A stretch of DNA of 64,000 bases, from positions 372,001 to 436,000 of the forward strand of contig NW_024104095.1 of NCBI RefSeq assembly GCF_003945595.2. Reading direction: 5' to 3'. Each line of letters opens with the position of its first letter. Position 1 is the first letter of the stretch. Below the pieces are notes generated by a model. It worked only from the letters and a program-made list of their open reading frames with translations, was not told where the DNA came from and searched no databases. This DNA comes from Pipra filicauda. Its lineage: Eukaryota > Chordata > Aves > Passeriformes > Pipridae. Positions 11,517 to 25,490 of the stretch are shown here, one piece after another. Position numbers and translations under genes: made by a program.

Positions 11517-12883
11517 AATGAATGTTTATAAATGAAATGTTTATAAATTCAGTTGTCAGTGACAGTAAAAGGGTCTCTGTACCCTTGAAATGTTGGGGAT
11601 TTTAGCACAGAAATAAAATAGGTGTGAGGAGGCAGCACTATCTAGTTTTCTTTCTGGTCTTAGACATTCTTCTTACAGTTTATAGTTTCCATAGAGACAT
11701 ATATGTATATAGATATTTTATGGTTTGGCATGGGTTTGAACCTTTCACTATTTAGAGATGTTAATGACCTCAGAAATCTTCCCTCTGCCTTGCTAGGTGA
11801 TATTCTTAGCCCATGAATAAGGCAGGAAAAATCTGTCTTTAGATGTATGATGCCAGGCCCTTTTAGAAACAGATGCTCTATGTAAAAGAAATAGTGTAAG
11901 AGGTGTCTATTAATTGAGCCAGTGACACTTTATTTGGTTTATTGCCTTAAGTGCTTAGTTATTGTATTTTAATACCAGTTGTATACCACAGGCTGCAATA
12001 CTATTGATTTGGATTAGAGTTGAAAGGAGAAGGCACATTCTACAAGATAACTTTTGAAGTGGAAAGCTCAACTTCAGTAAACCTGAAGGTTTGATTTCAG
12101 AGTGCATTTTCTTCTCTTTGCTCTGAGATTGGCTGCTTTAGGCCTGGGTTCTTATGGTATTGACATGTTTTCCCAGCCAGTTTCCTTCTCTCTAAAGATC
12201 CTTTTTCTCAACATGTTTTTCCCTTTTATTAAACAAACGCTTATTTACTACTCTGTGTTTCCATCTGACAGCATAATCTCTACATACAATAGCTCTGCCT
12301 TTATTTATCATGTGCTGTTGATGTAGCTCATTTAAACCAAGTTTTCAATGTGTTCTCTTCCTCTGTCAGCACAGGGGCCAAACTCATTCCTGATTTAACA
12401 CAGTGAAAGGAATGAAATCAGGAGAGCTGGATTTGCTCAAAAGTCTGGACCCTGTGTAGGTTCAACACTGGGTACCCCAGAGAGTGCAGTAATTGGTGTT
12501 TTGAATCTTATTAAAGATACATATGATTACAATACAACAGAAGTTTAGTGATTTTACGCATCCTTCTCCAACGTTGAAAATTTCTATATTTCTATATATT
12601 TCTATTTCCAAGAAGTCTTATATGTGCCAACAGATATCTGTTTCCTCAGTGCAAGGCAATCTCAGCCATGGCTGAGCATAGCTCTGTCTGTTGAAGATGA
12701 GTTTTATCTTTTAACACTTGACCGATCTCTCCCACTTTTTTCCTCAGAAACAACGTTATGAATCTACCCCTAAGCAATGACACACTCTGTGTACTGCTTA
12801 CTGTGTCTATTCTTTGGAGACTGGGTTCTTAAACACTTATTAAAAATACTTAATAACAGGCTTTATTTGAGTTTTTTAGAAAG

Positions 12884-13380
12884 AATCATAGAATCCCAGA
12901 ATGGTTTGGATTGGAAGGGACCTTAAAGCTCATCTAGTTCTACCCCCTGCCATGGGCAGGGACACCTTCCACTAGCCCAGGTAGCTCCAAACCCCACCCA
13001 ACCTGGCCTTGGACACTTCCAGGGATGGGGCAGCCACAGCTTCTCTGGGCAACCTGTGCCAGGTCCTCCCCACCCTCACAGGGAAGAATTTCTTCCTAAT
13101 ATCCAACATAAACCTGCCCTACTTCAGCTGAAGGCCATTCTCCCTTGTTCCAGCACTACCTTCTCTTATAAAAGAGTCCCTTGGCAGCTTTCTCATAATC
13201 CCTGTTTAAACACTGGAAGGGGTTCTGAGCTTCCCAGAGCCTTCCCTTCCCCAGGCTGAACAGCCCCAGCTCTCTCAGACTGCCTTCACAGGAGAGGTGT
13301 TCCAGCCCTCTGATCAACTTGGTGGCCTCCTTTGGGCTCACTCCAACACATCCACACCTCTCTGGTGTTGGGAAAGGCCT
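12884..13380 (-). mobile_element. CR1 LINE fragment, about 0.5 kb, antisense
   Basis: The longest CR1 copy in the window. It starts at aatcatagaatcccagaatgg and runs through gccatgggcagggacacc, gaagaatttcttcctaat, cccaggctgaacagccccag, ctctctcagactgcc and ctcactccaacac. This reaches the region upstream of the CR1 3' UTR. Several indels mark it as old, and no intact coding frame remains. A minisatellite begins about 80 bp past its 5' end. Confidence 0.93.
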
Positions 13381-13458
13381 AAACACCCCTTTGTTGCTGT
13401 GCCAGGTTCGGCAGCAGCTTCTCCTGAATTTCTGTAGATCTTGTTGGAAGAAGGGGAT

Positions 13459-13514
13459 GTTTCAGGCGGTTGTTGTTTCAGGTGGTTGTTGTTTCAGGTG
13501 GTTGTTGTTTCAGG
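13459..13514. repeat. 16-bp minisatellite, 3.5 copies
   Basis: The unit gtttcaggtggttgtt occurs at 13459-13474 (with one C for T change), 13475-13490 and 13491-13506, then as a half copy gtttcagg to 13514. The two complete later copies are identical. It lies just beyond the CR1 fragment that ends near 13380. Confidence 0.95.
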
Positions 13515-16500
13515 ACACGATCCCAGAAGAAGCTGAGCAGCCTGGCTGTGATCCAGCACAGCACTTCCATTAACTCCAGAGGAGCACTTTAAGCCCATGA
13601 GGCTGTCAGTGTGTGTCAGGCACTTGGATGGGTTAATATCTGAGACACTGCTCTGTGGGATTCAGCCCAGTTAATTATTTTGTTACTGCCCCATCACTCT
13701 ACACACTCCCAAAATATCTGCCTTGTCCTATTTCACATATACCTTACAGTTAATAATGGGCTTGAGCAGTGTAAAAATCCATTCAGGTGTGCAAACAGTA
13801 TCCTGTTCCCTCCAGGGGGTTAAACAATTTCATCCTTAATGCCTAAAAGAGCAATGTTTTAAGAGTTCCTCCAAAAATCCCAGGTGAAGTAAAAAGGTCT
13901 ACCTTTTAAAAGGTCACAGTGGCTGGGATATTGTGCCAAATTTAAATTATAGAGACTGAAAATAGAGATGCTTGTAAAGTTAGTGGCCCCTTTTTAAAAT
14001 TTACAACTCTATTTCTATAATAGGAAAGAGTTTTCAAATTAATTTTGCGAATTATTACCGAACGCAACATTTTGTATCGCAAAGAGCAATTTGGCCTTTC
14101 CTTTCCAGCAGGTCAAATTTTGTTCAGCAGCAAAGGATTACTTATGTGTGGGTAAGGAATGAAGCAGAGCAAGGAGCAGGAGTTGATCATTCTGGAAAAT
14201 CTGATCCCTGGCCTGCATACTGCAGGATATCCCAGCTAGGTGGGGATGAGAGACTGAGGGAACATTAATGGTGCTGAGTCTTGTTTTTATACCTAGAGCA
14301 TTAACAAAAATGAGAATTATTTTCTTGTGTCCCTGTGACAATGGGTGACAGCCAACTGTAGTGTTGTGTGCCTGCAAACCAGTCATTTTAGGCTATAGTT
14401 ATATGTTATATATTGCAGTGTCCCTGTGGTTGTAGTGGGATGAAAAATTAGCACTGTGGCATCTGCTGAAAGCCACGAGCAGGCAAACGCTCCTCTTGTA
14501 TCTGTTCCTGTAGGTTCTGCCCAGATGTTCCCTAAGACCCAGGGGAGAAAGGAAAAAAACATTGTTTTAACATGAGAAAGATATGGACTTGACCCCCTCC
14601 TGTCTATTCTTTCTCCTCCAAAAGAATAGTCCAATGAATCCTTCTTATGCCACTCAGACTGCAGAGTATATGCTCAAAAATGAGATTCTTCTGAATATAT
14701 TTGCCTTTTTATTCTGTCCTATATTTTTAAATCTTCCATTTTAGCTCTTTAATACGTTACTTTTTCCTTAATATCAGATATATTGTCTTTCCTTAGCAAA
14801 TGCTACCAGGCACTGGAGAGAAGAATGCAGTGATGTGGCTTAAGGGGATGATTTTTCTACAGTCCCCCTTGTTCTTACATCTCTCCTTTGCCACAGATTT
14901 GGGACAGCAGCCCATCCCTAGTCATGCATTGAAAAGTGGGACTTGTCAGAGTGTTCTCACTTGCATATAAGAAAGAGAGACCTTGTTTGTTCAGGGAATA
15001 GTCATTCTTGACACAATTCCTCTTTGTGCCGCTTCCGTCCTCACCTGCAATTTCATCCATTTCTGGGACAAAGAAATGCAAAATACAAATAATTCTGTCA
15101 CATCGGGGAGAATAAGAACAGGGAAAATATGTTTTCCTGGTATAGATTTTTTTGAATCTATGTTCTTAGAAATGACTTTTCCAGATAAATGAAGAAGCTT
15201 GCCTCCTGTGAACAGAATAAAAGTCGTGTAATTTGACAAAACATTACCACAGTGAGATTTGAGATATACTAGTGCTGAGTCTTAAGTGAAAAATATGATT
15301 TTCTCACATTTTGAATACCAACTGATAAATGGTTTATAAAAGGGTAATAAATGACTAATGTGTGCTTTAATAAATGATTCATCAGTTCCTACAGAGACCT
15401 GTAAGTGAATAGGTTGCTTGTCACCATGATTTATGATGACTTCCAGCACTGTCTTCTGACTCAGTTGTGTTACCCACTGGGGCAAACCAGCCCCTGGAGG
15501 ACAATATGTATCTCCTTCTGCTCGTGGTTCAAAGAGGATATGAGACTTTCACAGCACCATCTGGAGAGATTTATTTTTCAGCTCAGGCTGTTGAGAAACA
15601 GGCTTGTAGCTCTGAAAGTCCCTGCCTTAATTCTTGGGATTGGCTAAACCATATTGAGGAGCAAAAACTGAGCTAAAGGCAATTGTAAGGTTACTCCAGG
15701 CTCTTTTTTCCACACTTCTTTTACAAAAACGTCTCTCTCAGACATGATACTCTTATTTTCTGTGGTAGACACACCTTACCAAAGCAGGCCAGATTTGTCC
15801 ATTCACTTGGCATTTTTAAAAACCAATCTCACCTCCCCTTTCTGTGTGCTCTGAAAGTCAGAGCACACACAGGTCCTTATGTTGTCTTACAAGGAAAATT
15901 TTTGCCCTTTGGGATCCCTAATTAATCTTATTCCTTTCTCTGTGGGTCTTGCCATTGAGCTGGAGCTGAATTCTTCCCATGTCACGTAGTGTTCTCTCCT
16001 GCTGGATGTTGGAAGGGCAGACGACTGAGCTGAGGTGCTTGAGCAGTAAAAGCAGATCTGAGCAGATGAGAAGAAGCCATTGCCAGCTGACAGTTAAGAA
16101 AAAGAGTTTTACTCTGGTCTAAATGTTATAGGAACCTGAAATTCTGAAATTCTAGCAGCCTGTTCAAACTGGAGCAGACAGTCAGATTTGTCACGAGAAA
16201 TAGTTTTGTGGAACTGATAAAACCATTTCAGCAAAATCACACAAACAAAATGCATATTGGAATCTCCATTTGGCTCCTGTTTCTGGGCTGTGAGACAGTT
16301 TACATGCAGAGAAATCAGAATTCACACAGAAACTCAACAGAGCAGGGCAAAGCCTCTGCAGCTGTTGGTAAACTTTGGCATAAAGAGCAGCTTCGTGATG
16401 GCTGGGGATCACCAGAGAGGAGCTCTTTGACCATTCCTTGTTTTTTCTAGAGCTGTAAATACAACTAAAAAAGGCTCCTGGAGCGTGCCTTAACCTTCAG

Positions 16501-19500
16501 AAACCCCTTACACCAGAGAGATATTTGCACTGACCTTTTCACTCAGCTTTACTTCCACTTCATACTCCTGCAGCAGTTCACTACCACACTTGACAACCCT
16601 CCAAGTGCCCAAAAGTCTCCCGGAAAACAAATGAAAGATGTTCCCTGGTATGTTTTTCATATGTGAAAGGCAGAATTCGAGGATGATTTCTCTGGTCATG
16701 GAAAATAGAGGAAATGGGATCAAGGCAGGATTGCTGTTTCTCTGTCACCTTTGTGAGGTACCTGTGTCACCTGTTCTTGAAACATCCAGACATCAAAAAT
16801 TGAAGGGTTTCTCAGGCTAATCCTGCACAAATCTGAAGAATGAAAGTTTCTGCATTCCTGCATAGCCTGAGCTTGATTTCCTTTGCTAGAACTTAAAATC
16901 ATTTCATCTTATGTTACCCTCCAAGTTATGGAGGACAGATTATGCCCTTGATACAGTTCTTAATTCTTGTATAATGACAATTCATGAAGAAGAAACACAG
17001 ATCTCAGGATATATTGTCTGTTTCTTTAAAGGAATAACACTTGTGTTAAAGCCATTACGCTCATGGGTTTTTTTTCCCACAAAATATTAACCTAACCATT
17101 GTTTTGATGAAAACACAAGAGATCAAGTTTATCCAACCTGTGCTCTTCTATGTTCAAGATGAGGCAAAGATGTAGGTGTATATTTGTTTCTGCTAGAGGC
17201 CATTTGCCAAGTATCTGTTAATTTAGTTTAGAGAATAACTATTAGTCAAATGAAAAGATATTTATTAAATCTATCTGAAAGGAAACAAGGATCTAAATAG
17301 TGGCAAATATTTTATTTTCCAAATGAAGACTGTGAGCATTCTGTTGTCACTGCAAAAATGAGACAATATTTGAAATTTTCAGTAAAGTTTTATTGACTTT
17401 TATGACCATTTCTTCATGGTTTATAATTGGTCATTAGTCTCACTCATGTTGTAGTCCAAGGCATTCAGAGTTTCCTTAGTTGTCATGACTTACAGAGTAA
17501 GCAGTTCAGGAATCTAAAAATCTAATTAACAGAATTTTAGAAACCCCCTTATTTTTTTCCCAAAATAATTTTAAATGTCAAAGATAAAAAAGAAGAAGAG
17601 CTTAGTGGACTTAAAAAAATAGCTGTAAAGACATCCAGTGTCCACTGGAGTTTAAAAAACTGGGCTTAGGAGCACAGATTGCTTTGACTCTCAGTGCAAT
17701 TACGATTCTAAATGTCTGTCTCCCTTCTAAACACTCTCAAATAATCTGGAAAAATGCCCAAGATCAAGAAAATTGTTCATTAATATTTCTGATTTGTGTT
17801 GTGGTGGTACCAAACTAGGGACATCTGGAAGGCTTATTTAAACATTCTGGCTATCTGGGTAATGAAATTACCTTTTTATTATTTTTTTTTTTAATTTTTC
17901 TTCATTACTGTGTGTCAGTTTTATCAGAATTAGCTGGTTTGAGGATTGTCATGTGATGGGAAGTGCTCAGTACCACTCAGGATTGAATTGCCAATGACCT
18001 TAAAAACAAACACTCTGCTGTAGCGCTACAAGAAGAGAATAATTTCAGAGGAAGAAAAACAAATAGGATTATTCTGTGCATTGACTGAAACAGAAGGCTG
18101 TTCAGTAAAAAAAAAACCCAAACCAACAGCATTTGGAAGACCAGTGTCTCCTGTACTCATCCAGGTTCATACTGAGCACATAATGATCTGTGTTCTGTCA
18201 GTGAGCAATCTGTATAACCACTGCAAGCACTTTGTTCGAGAACTTTTGCAAAATATGTTTAAGGCTGAGTCCATCCACTTATCCCATAATTAGGGCTGGA
18301 TCCTCTGCATAGCAGTAGGCAGCAGACTTTGACATTTATCTTTGCTTCTGAGGGGCGAGTTCGTTGCTTTGTTTCCCTCCACCAAGGTCATGAAATACAT
18401 GAAGTTGTCTGTTTAATCTCCAGATAAACACATTTCAGTGGTACATAAAACAACAGAGTGCCTGCTTTATAAGCTGAGAGCAGCTGAGAAACACTTGTAC
18501 AATACAGGAAGGGTTCTGTGAATAGAAATGATCATTCAAACAGTGTGAAATTGGGGAGGAACACAAAGGCACTGCACTGCTCCTCCAGATCTGATTTGCT
18601 TCCCAGCACTCTTGCTCCAAGCATGCTCACACAGTAAACTTGTATTTTTGCCAACCCTTTTACTTTCTTTTTTTTTTGTTTTTCCCTTTGTCACTGTTCC
18701 TTTCCTGCCCTTCATTTATTTCATTGATTTCTTATAATCAGCTGATCTGAGCCATCCTGATGCAAACTCCTGTGTGAGCCCCTGCCTTTTGTAAGCCTTT
18801 GGTTCTGCTTGGAAGGTCAGCAGCAACTCAGTGGTAATAACAGCAATTCTCACTGCAGCTGGTAAATTCTCACCACAAAACTGTTCCAATGCTGACTATC
18901 CTCTGAAGAATTCTTCCATCTGCTTCTGCTAACAGCAAATATCCAAACACTGTGAGCAACAGAAAAGCCATAAACCCACAATTTATTGCTCTCTTCTACA
19001 AGAAGTGAAGGTTAATATGCTTCCTCAGTGTGGTCTATGAAGTGTGAACTTTACGATAGATATTAAGGTCAGAATTACAAAGTAAACAGGAGCAGGAAGA
19101 GTTTTGAGTACATGTAGCACAAATACGTTTGGGGAAGGAGCTGGAGAGTAAAAATTAAAAAGGAAGGAAGGCTCTTGAGAGAAGCACAAGCTAAACAAAG
19201 ATAATGTAATGTCTCCAGACCTAGTCTTGGACCACTTATTCAGGGAAGCTGTATAAACATAATTATTAGCAGTCACTGCCAGGAGTGGTTATGTGATTTT
19301 CCAATTAGAGAAAAAACCTGCCAGCTGGAATTTTGCAGTTGCCTTCAAATCAAATTAGGACTATTTTCTAGAGATTTCAATTTTAATGTAAATTTTAAAA
19401 TCGGTGTCTTTTACCTCATTTTTTTTTTCCTCTGAATGTGGTGCTGAAGCCCTCCATGGACATTTCCTTTGGTTTCACTCTTCTCCAAGAGTGTTTTTAA

Positions 19501-19771
19501 CATGTACCACAGTAACTGTCCAAGGAGCTCAAGCTTCAACACTGAGTGCGGGCAGGTGACACACAGACTTCCAAGAAACTTCACACGATTACTTTCAGAT
19601 CAAAATATTGAAAGAACCCATCAATCTCTTTTCTCAAATTAACTTTGGGGTTCTCTTTTGGGAGACCTCATTTGACTTTGTGACATCCAGTTGTCCAAAC
19701 CGTGTGGATACCCTGTGATTTCTGTATGAGGTATTCACTGCAGAGTGACTCCCAAATCATGGTTGTCTCAT

Positions 19772-20025
19772 TCATAGCATCATGGATTGGTTTGAGTTGG
19801 AAGGGACCTTAAAGAACATCTAGCTCCATGTGCCATGGGCAGGGACACCTTTCACTAGCCCAGGTTGCTCCAAGATCCATCCAATCTGGCCTTGGACACA
19901 TCTAGGGATGGGGCAGCCACAGCTTCTCTGGGCAGCCTGTGCCAGGGCCTCTCCACCCTCACAGGGAAGAATTTCTTCCTAATATCCAATATAATCTACC
20001 CTCCTTCATCTTAAAGCCATTCAGC
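19772..20025 (-). mobile_element. CR1 LINE fragment, 3' end, antisense
   Basis: It starts at tcatagcatcatggattgg and follows the CR1 3' end in reverse through ttggaagggacc, tgccatgggcagggacacc, tctggccttggacaca, tggggcagccacagcttctc and gaagaatttcttcctaatat. It fades after ttaaagccattc. It is a truncated, inactive copy. Confidence 0.92.
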
Positions 20026-22329
20026 CAGGACAACATCCAAACTGGTGGTCAGGTAGAGGGGAACAGATGCCGGGTGTTCCTCTGGTGGTGCAGCCGGCAA
20101 AAATTCTCTGTGGCTAAAAGGACTTTCTGCTTCATGTACATAAAGGATTACAGTCCCTCATGTGGAATATTAACCGAAATACCAAAATCTCCTTGTCTGA
20201 CACAGCACAGCTGATTTGAGGAGTAACAAATACAGGAATTATTAGATGTGTTGCAAAATATCGCTCTAATCCCGCGAGTTAAGAAACCCACACTGTTAAT
20301 GTGCCTCCAGCATCTGTGGGAGTTCTATTTTAAAAGTAGGATTAAACAAGATAACACACTATAGATCTTAACATATTCAATTTGCAGCAGACAAAACCCT
20401 ATTTAATACCAATTACACAATATGTGTGAACTGGTATTATAGTTGCAGTTTATATGAGCAGAGGGAATTTATAAAGCTGAAGTCTATTCATTCAAAAATA
20501 ATAGTTATAGAACTGCTTGGGTCATTCCACTAGAATGGAATGAGTTTTGTGATCAGTTTATCAATTCCTTCACTGACAAGTGAGATTTTAAGATTTTTCT
20601 CAGCAACACTAAAACTGATTTGGCTACTACAAAATTTTCTAACCATCTGTGCACAAGAATCAAAATGTCAGGATTATTTAGACAAAATATCTTTTTTCCT
20701 TCTGCTCTGAACCACTAAAATGGTGAACCGACAAAACTCACCAGCTGAAAGGAGCTGTAGGTTTGTTCAAGGAAAATTTTTTTAGCAAGTGCCTGTGAAA
20801 GGTTCTCATTTGGAAAGCAATAACATTGTGTAGGGCTGATTTCCTCCTGAACTTACTGTGTTGATACACGTAAGAAAAAGCAGATTAGGGGGTTCATACA
20901 GAACTCCCTGCAGTTATAGTCTCGGCTGAGGAAAATGGTTTAGGAGTGTAATTTATTCATATCCTTGTACTTTCTGCTTTGGCTTGTTTCCAGGACTTGT
21001 TTGCCTTGGAGTTCCAGATGCTTATTTGCTTAAAGGGTAGCCCTTTCTCCAGCCGTCTGTCTAACAGTCACTTAATATTTATTTGTTTTTACAAATGTTT
21101 TCCCCTGTGTTCTCAGTCCATATGTCACAAAAAAGTATAATCCCAGCTCTACATGGAGTATTGATATTATCCTTTCTTTCCAATTCTAGACTTTGACCTG
21201 AGCATGAAAAACCCCTGAATCTCAGTTGTTTTCCTGACTCTGTGTTTCCCTCCAACACAACTGCTCTACAGCCAGTCCTTTGCAGTTTATATTCTAACTC
21301 CTGTTCTGCTCTTGATGCAGCTTTTATAGAGGTGTTCTTGTTCACTTCTCTGCATATTGTGGAAGATTTCTTCCAGCTAACTACTTGTGAGGTCTGCTTG
21401 ATATTTAATTTGCCCAGTGCTGAAATTTATCCTTCAAAATCCCTTCTGCCTGCTTCAACATTGTCTTTTTTCAAAAAAAACAACCCACCTCAAACCCCCG
21501 AACCAAACAGCAAACTCTCATCTGTTGGGTTTTCTCCCTTTTGAGCCTATTCTTTAGTCAGCAGCCTGTAAGGAACCTTCCCTGAATTTCAATAATCAAC
21601 TTTAAATATCCTTTGTCTCCAAACTCCTCCAGTCTGTCCTCTGACTCTCAGAGCCTGAATATCTCACGTTCCTCAAACCCCTCTCTGCTCCTCTTTCCAG
21701 TCCCTGCTTCAGAACTACCAAGATAAACTTCAGTGGCATATCCATTGACTCCTTTCTGCTCAGTGTGCGTCCCCTTTCTCTCTGCTCGTTTCCATCACTT
21801 TCTCTGCTGTCTTTTTATATAGAAAACTTTCCTTCTAATATTTCATAAAAAGCTCTTTCTGACCTTTGTCATCTCACAATCCTCTTTCTGTCCCCAAGAT
21901 TTTGCCCCTTTAGGGTTATTTCTGGAAGACCTTCCTTTTTCCATTCCTTGATACTTTCCCTCAGGGAATTCTCCTTCATCCCCTTGCTCCCTGCTTCCTT
22001 TGGGAAGCACCCTTTTGTTTTCATGACTTAAACTGACTGTTTGCTTATGACTCACAGAATTCCATGTACACTCTTTGCCTGCCTTCTATAAATCGAGTGC
22101 CATCACTGTCTCCTTCCACACATCATCTTGTTTCTTTTATGCTTTATTTCCTCCTCCCCAGCTCGTTTGTTCTGACCATCTCCAGCCACTGAGGCTGGCA
22201 GTGCCCATACTTTATGTAGTATTGTCAGATGTTCTCAGATCAATGATTTTTCTTCATTTAGAAGACTGATGGAAAGGAGACTGTTGCTGTCCTCAAGAAG
22301 TTTAAAGGGTTGAAAGCAAGCTTTTAGTT

Positions 22330-22342
22330 AAAAAAAAAAAAA
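22330..22342. repeat. Poly-A tract
   Basis: A simple run of 13 A. No retrocopy was recognised upstream of it on either strand. Confidence 0.85.
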
Positions 22343-22737
22343 GTTTGGAAAATCTGAGGAGTTATGTGAGAAACTTTCAAAAGATACATAAGGAGAATCA
22401 ATCCTGCTGAATAAGTTTAAATCTAAACCAACAGTTTTCTCTTGCTGAAATAATACCAAGGAAGAAGATTTATCTACAGTATTGGTATTCTTAACTGTCT
22501 GTATCCAAGCTATGGCTCCCATCCAGCCAGAGTGCTCCACCAAGATGGGAATGCAGGATTAGACTACAAAACAGATCTGGATTTTTATACATATGCATAT
22601 CTGTATAAATAGAAACACAGGCCCACAGATGTTTGCCTACCTAAACTGAGGACCAGATGTTCTATTGTCCTAAAGTTGCATTTTCTAACACGGGTTAAAA
22701 CAAAAATGAAATTTGGTTTTGCTTGTCCATCCCTCAG

Positions 22738-22772
22738 GTTGGAAAAGACCTCTAAGATCATCGAGGCCATTT
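22738..22772 (-). mobile_element. Short CR1 3'-end remnant, antisense
   Basis: Only the core gttggaaaagacctctaaga-tcatcgagg survives. It matches the usual CR1 'ttggaagggacctctaaagatcatc' end. Flanking sequence no longer aligns by eye. It could be a chance resemblance, but the word order is characteristic. Confidence 0.6.
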
Positions 22773-25473
22773 GGAAATAACATAATATATTTTCATATTT
22801 GGAAATAACACAACTGGCATTTGAAAACAGAACGCTGCACCTGATTAATTGATTTGTGTTGAACTAAGCTAAGAAACAGTGTATGTTTGAAGACAAATGA
22901 AGGGCAGGCTTTCTCAGTTAGCAGCTCTGACCTTTTCAAGTTTTCCATCTTAAATAATAATTGAAGCCATAAGTAAATAAATTCAACTTTGCCTGCAGAT
23001 GTTGAACTCTTTAATGTCCTTTCACTCAGACATAGGCAGTGCCTGATATTCCTGGTACAAACAGTTTTATCATACCCCGTGCTGGGGCTGACTGGCAGTC
23101 TCCAGGAACTGTTTTCTTTCCTCCAGCCATGATTAAAAAGCAGTTCCAATCGATAAATCCGTACGGTTTCCGTCAATGGGAAGCGTTGCCTGGGGGTCTC
23201 CTGTGTCCCAGAGGGATTTCTTTTCTTCAGTTCTCCTGTACTCACAAGAGAACCAAATTACAATGAGTCTTGTTTACCTGGACTGCCTGTTGAGGTGGGT
23301 TTGGGGCTGCCTGCTGGAGCTGGGGGGAGCAGCGCAGAGCACAGGGACACGCTCACCTGCTGCTGGATACACAGAGAGATGTTCTTGCTGAGGTTCCTCT
23401 TTGCAGCATCACCTCAGTGAAATCTCAGCTTTGAGAAGATCAAATATTTAAATAAATACAAACACACACTCCTAACTCGTTTGGCCTGTTAGTGGGAAAC
23501 AGTGTAGGGAGCATTGTTAAAAGGCCTCAGGTTCTGACGTGTGATTTCAGCTGAATTTCACCACATCTCAGGGATGTCAGAGTTGCCTGTCCTCCCTTTT
23601 CTTGAACCAGGATCATCTCAGCTGAGCAAAGAGCAATATGTGAGCAGCTAATCAGTTTTAGATCCTCCTTACTCCAGGAGTAATTGCTTTAATGCAATCG
23701 ATTAAAAGGGAATTTTAATGATCTTACTAATTGTGCTTTTAAAGGAAACACGACAGTTATTGTTGAACTCTTAATTTATTATTTTTCATGGAGATCGGTT
23801 TGGAAAATCAAAACATAAGGTTTTAAAATGCAACATCCCCTGGAGTCTCACTTGTTTATATCCTAAATTTCCATGTCATCTTCGTAAATAATGGTAAAAC
23901 AGAAAGAATGAAGCAATTGTATTTGGCTCATAACTTTTTTCCATTTCTAACTTCTGGGTTATGGGAGACTCAAGAGAAAGGTAATATTCCTACCTGAATT
24001 CAGCAGAAGGCAGTAGATGTTTCCATGCATCCATACAGCCAAGGAAAGCATCCAGTTTGTATCTTTAATGGACTACTTTCAAGGGAAGCACTAGCCTGTA
24101 GCTGCCTGTAAACACAAACACTGGGTGCTAGTCAGCAGAAATAAATGCATTCAGCTCCATTCAGCACATCTGAATTATTTATTCAGAAATAATAAGCGTG
24201 CTTTGTCAACACATACATAGAGGATTATCTGTGTTACATAGAAAAGCTACTGCAGCCTCTTTCCTCAAGAATTCCTGAACTAATTTAAAGTATTCAGGAA
24301 GCACCTTATTCACTTTTAAATGCCCAGAGTCCAGACTATAGGTTGAGGCTCACTTACCCCATAAATTTATTTTTCTTAAATTCATAAAGTATGGGCAGCA
24401 TTACAAATGTTAATGCTACTATTATAGGATCATAATTTAAAAATACCAGCATTCTCTAAAGGCTCCAGCAGTGTGTCATTTCCCTGCTTTATTAAAATGA
24501 ATGAACAGATGTACAATTTATTTCTGCTGAACTATCATCTAAATTCATAAGCTATTTCTCATGTGCCTGAAATCCGTGTTGGTTTCCCATTTTCTTTGCC
24601 TTAGAAAAAAAAAAAAAATTACACTCTCCCATTTATCACTCTGGGGATAAAAACGAGAAGTATACTCTCCACTTCATTCACTTTAGACTAATACCCTCAA
24701 TACAATTTAAATCCCATCTCTTCAAGGCTATTCAGCAAAAGCCAGGCACTGGGACACCCAGGATCCGATTGGAAAACTCCCTTGCCATCCATGCTGGAGA
24801 TTGGCAGGTGGACTCCAAGGACATTATCCATTCTCCCTGACAGAGCAGGGGGCACAGAGCAGCTGCATTTCATCTTTGGGGTTGGCATTTATGGTCCGAG
24901 TGGAGTCCATGCAATTTCCTGACTAGAAGTTGGGAAAAACTAAGGAAGGGATGAATAATGACTGAAAAGTGGGTGAGGTGAGAAGGTTGGGTGTAGCTGT
25001 AGTGACATTTGCAGCCAAAGGACACGTGTCAGCTGGCCCCAGACACCCCAAATGGGTTTGATGTGTCCTGCAGCAGCCCAGGGGCACGGCAGGTGCTCCC
25101 TGGGAGTGACGAACAAAACGAGACAAGGCAGGGATTAGGTGGAATAAAACTATGGAGGCTTAAAAGCAGGTGAAACAGGCATTTTTCCAGGGGAAAAAAA
25201 CGAGTATAAAAATCCCAGACAGTGTGCTCTCAGCCTGTTACAATTCTTATTTGTTGGCAAGGCTCGTGGGCAATGTAAGGGTGGCATTTTGCATTAATTC
25301 CATGTGAGGAATGAGTGGATGATGACATGTTCTAACGGTTCTGGCAGCATTTCTTCTGTAAATCCTATTGCTGGGGGTTTATATTGTAAGAAAATCAAAA
25401 AAATCTCAATGGTTTGAAGTTGAAAACTGAATTCTCAGGCTCAGATTCTGTTTTTTTTAGTATTTTTCTTTTC

Positions 25474-25490
25474 TTTTTTTTTTTTTTTTT
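25474..25490. repeat. Poly-T tract
   Basis: A run of 17 T, preceded by interrupted T-runs from about 25451. No attached element is recognised on the complementary strand. Confidence 0.9.

Noticed and set aside
22793..23245. 150-codon open frame on the minus strand
   Set aside because: No domain, signal peptide or membrane pattern is recognisable, and it begins at an alternative start codon. Several frames of this size are expected by chance in 64 kb.
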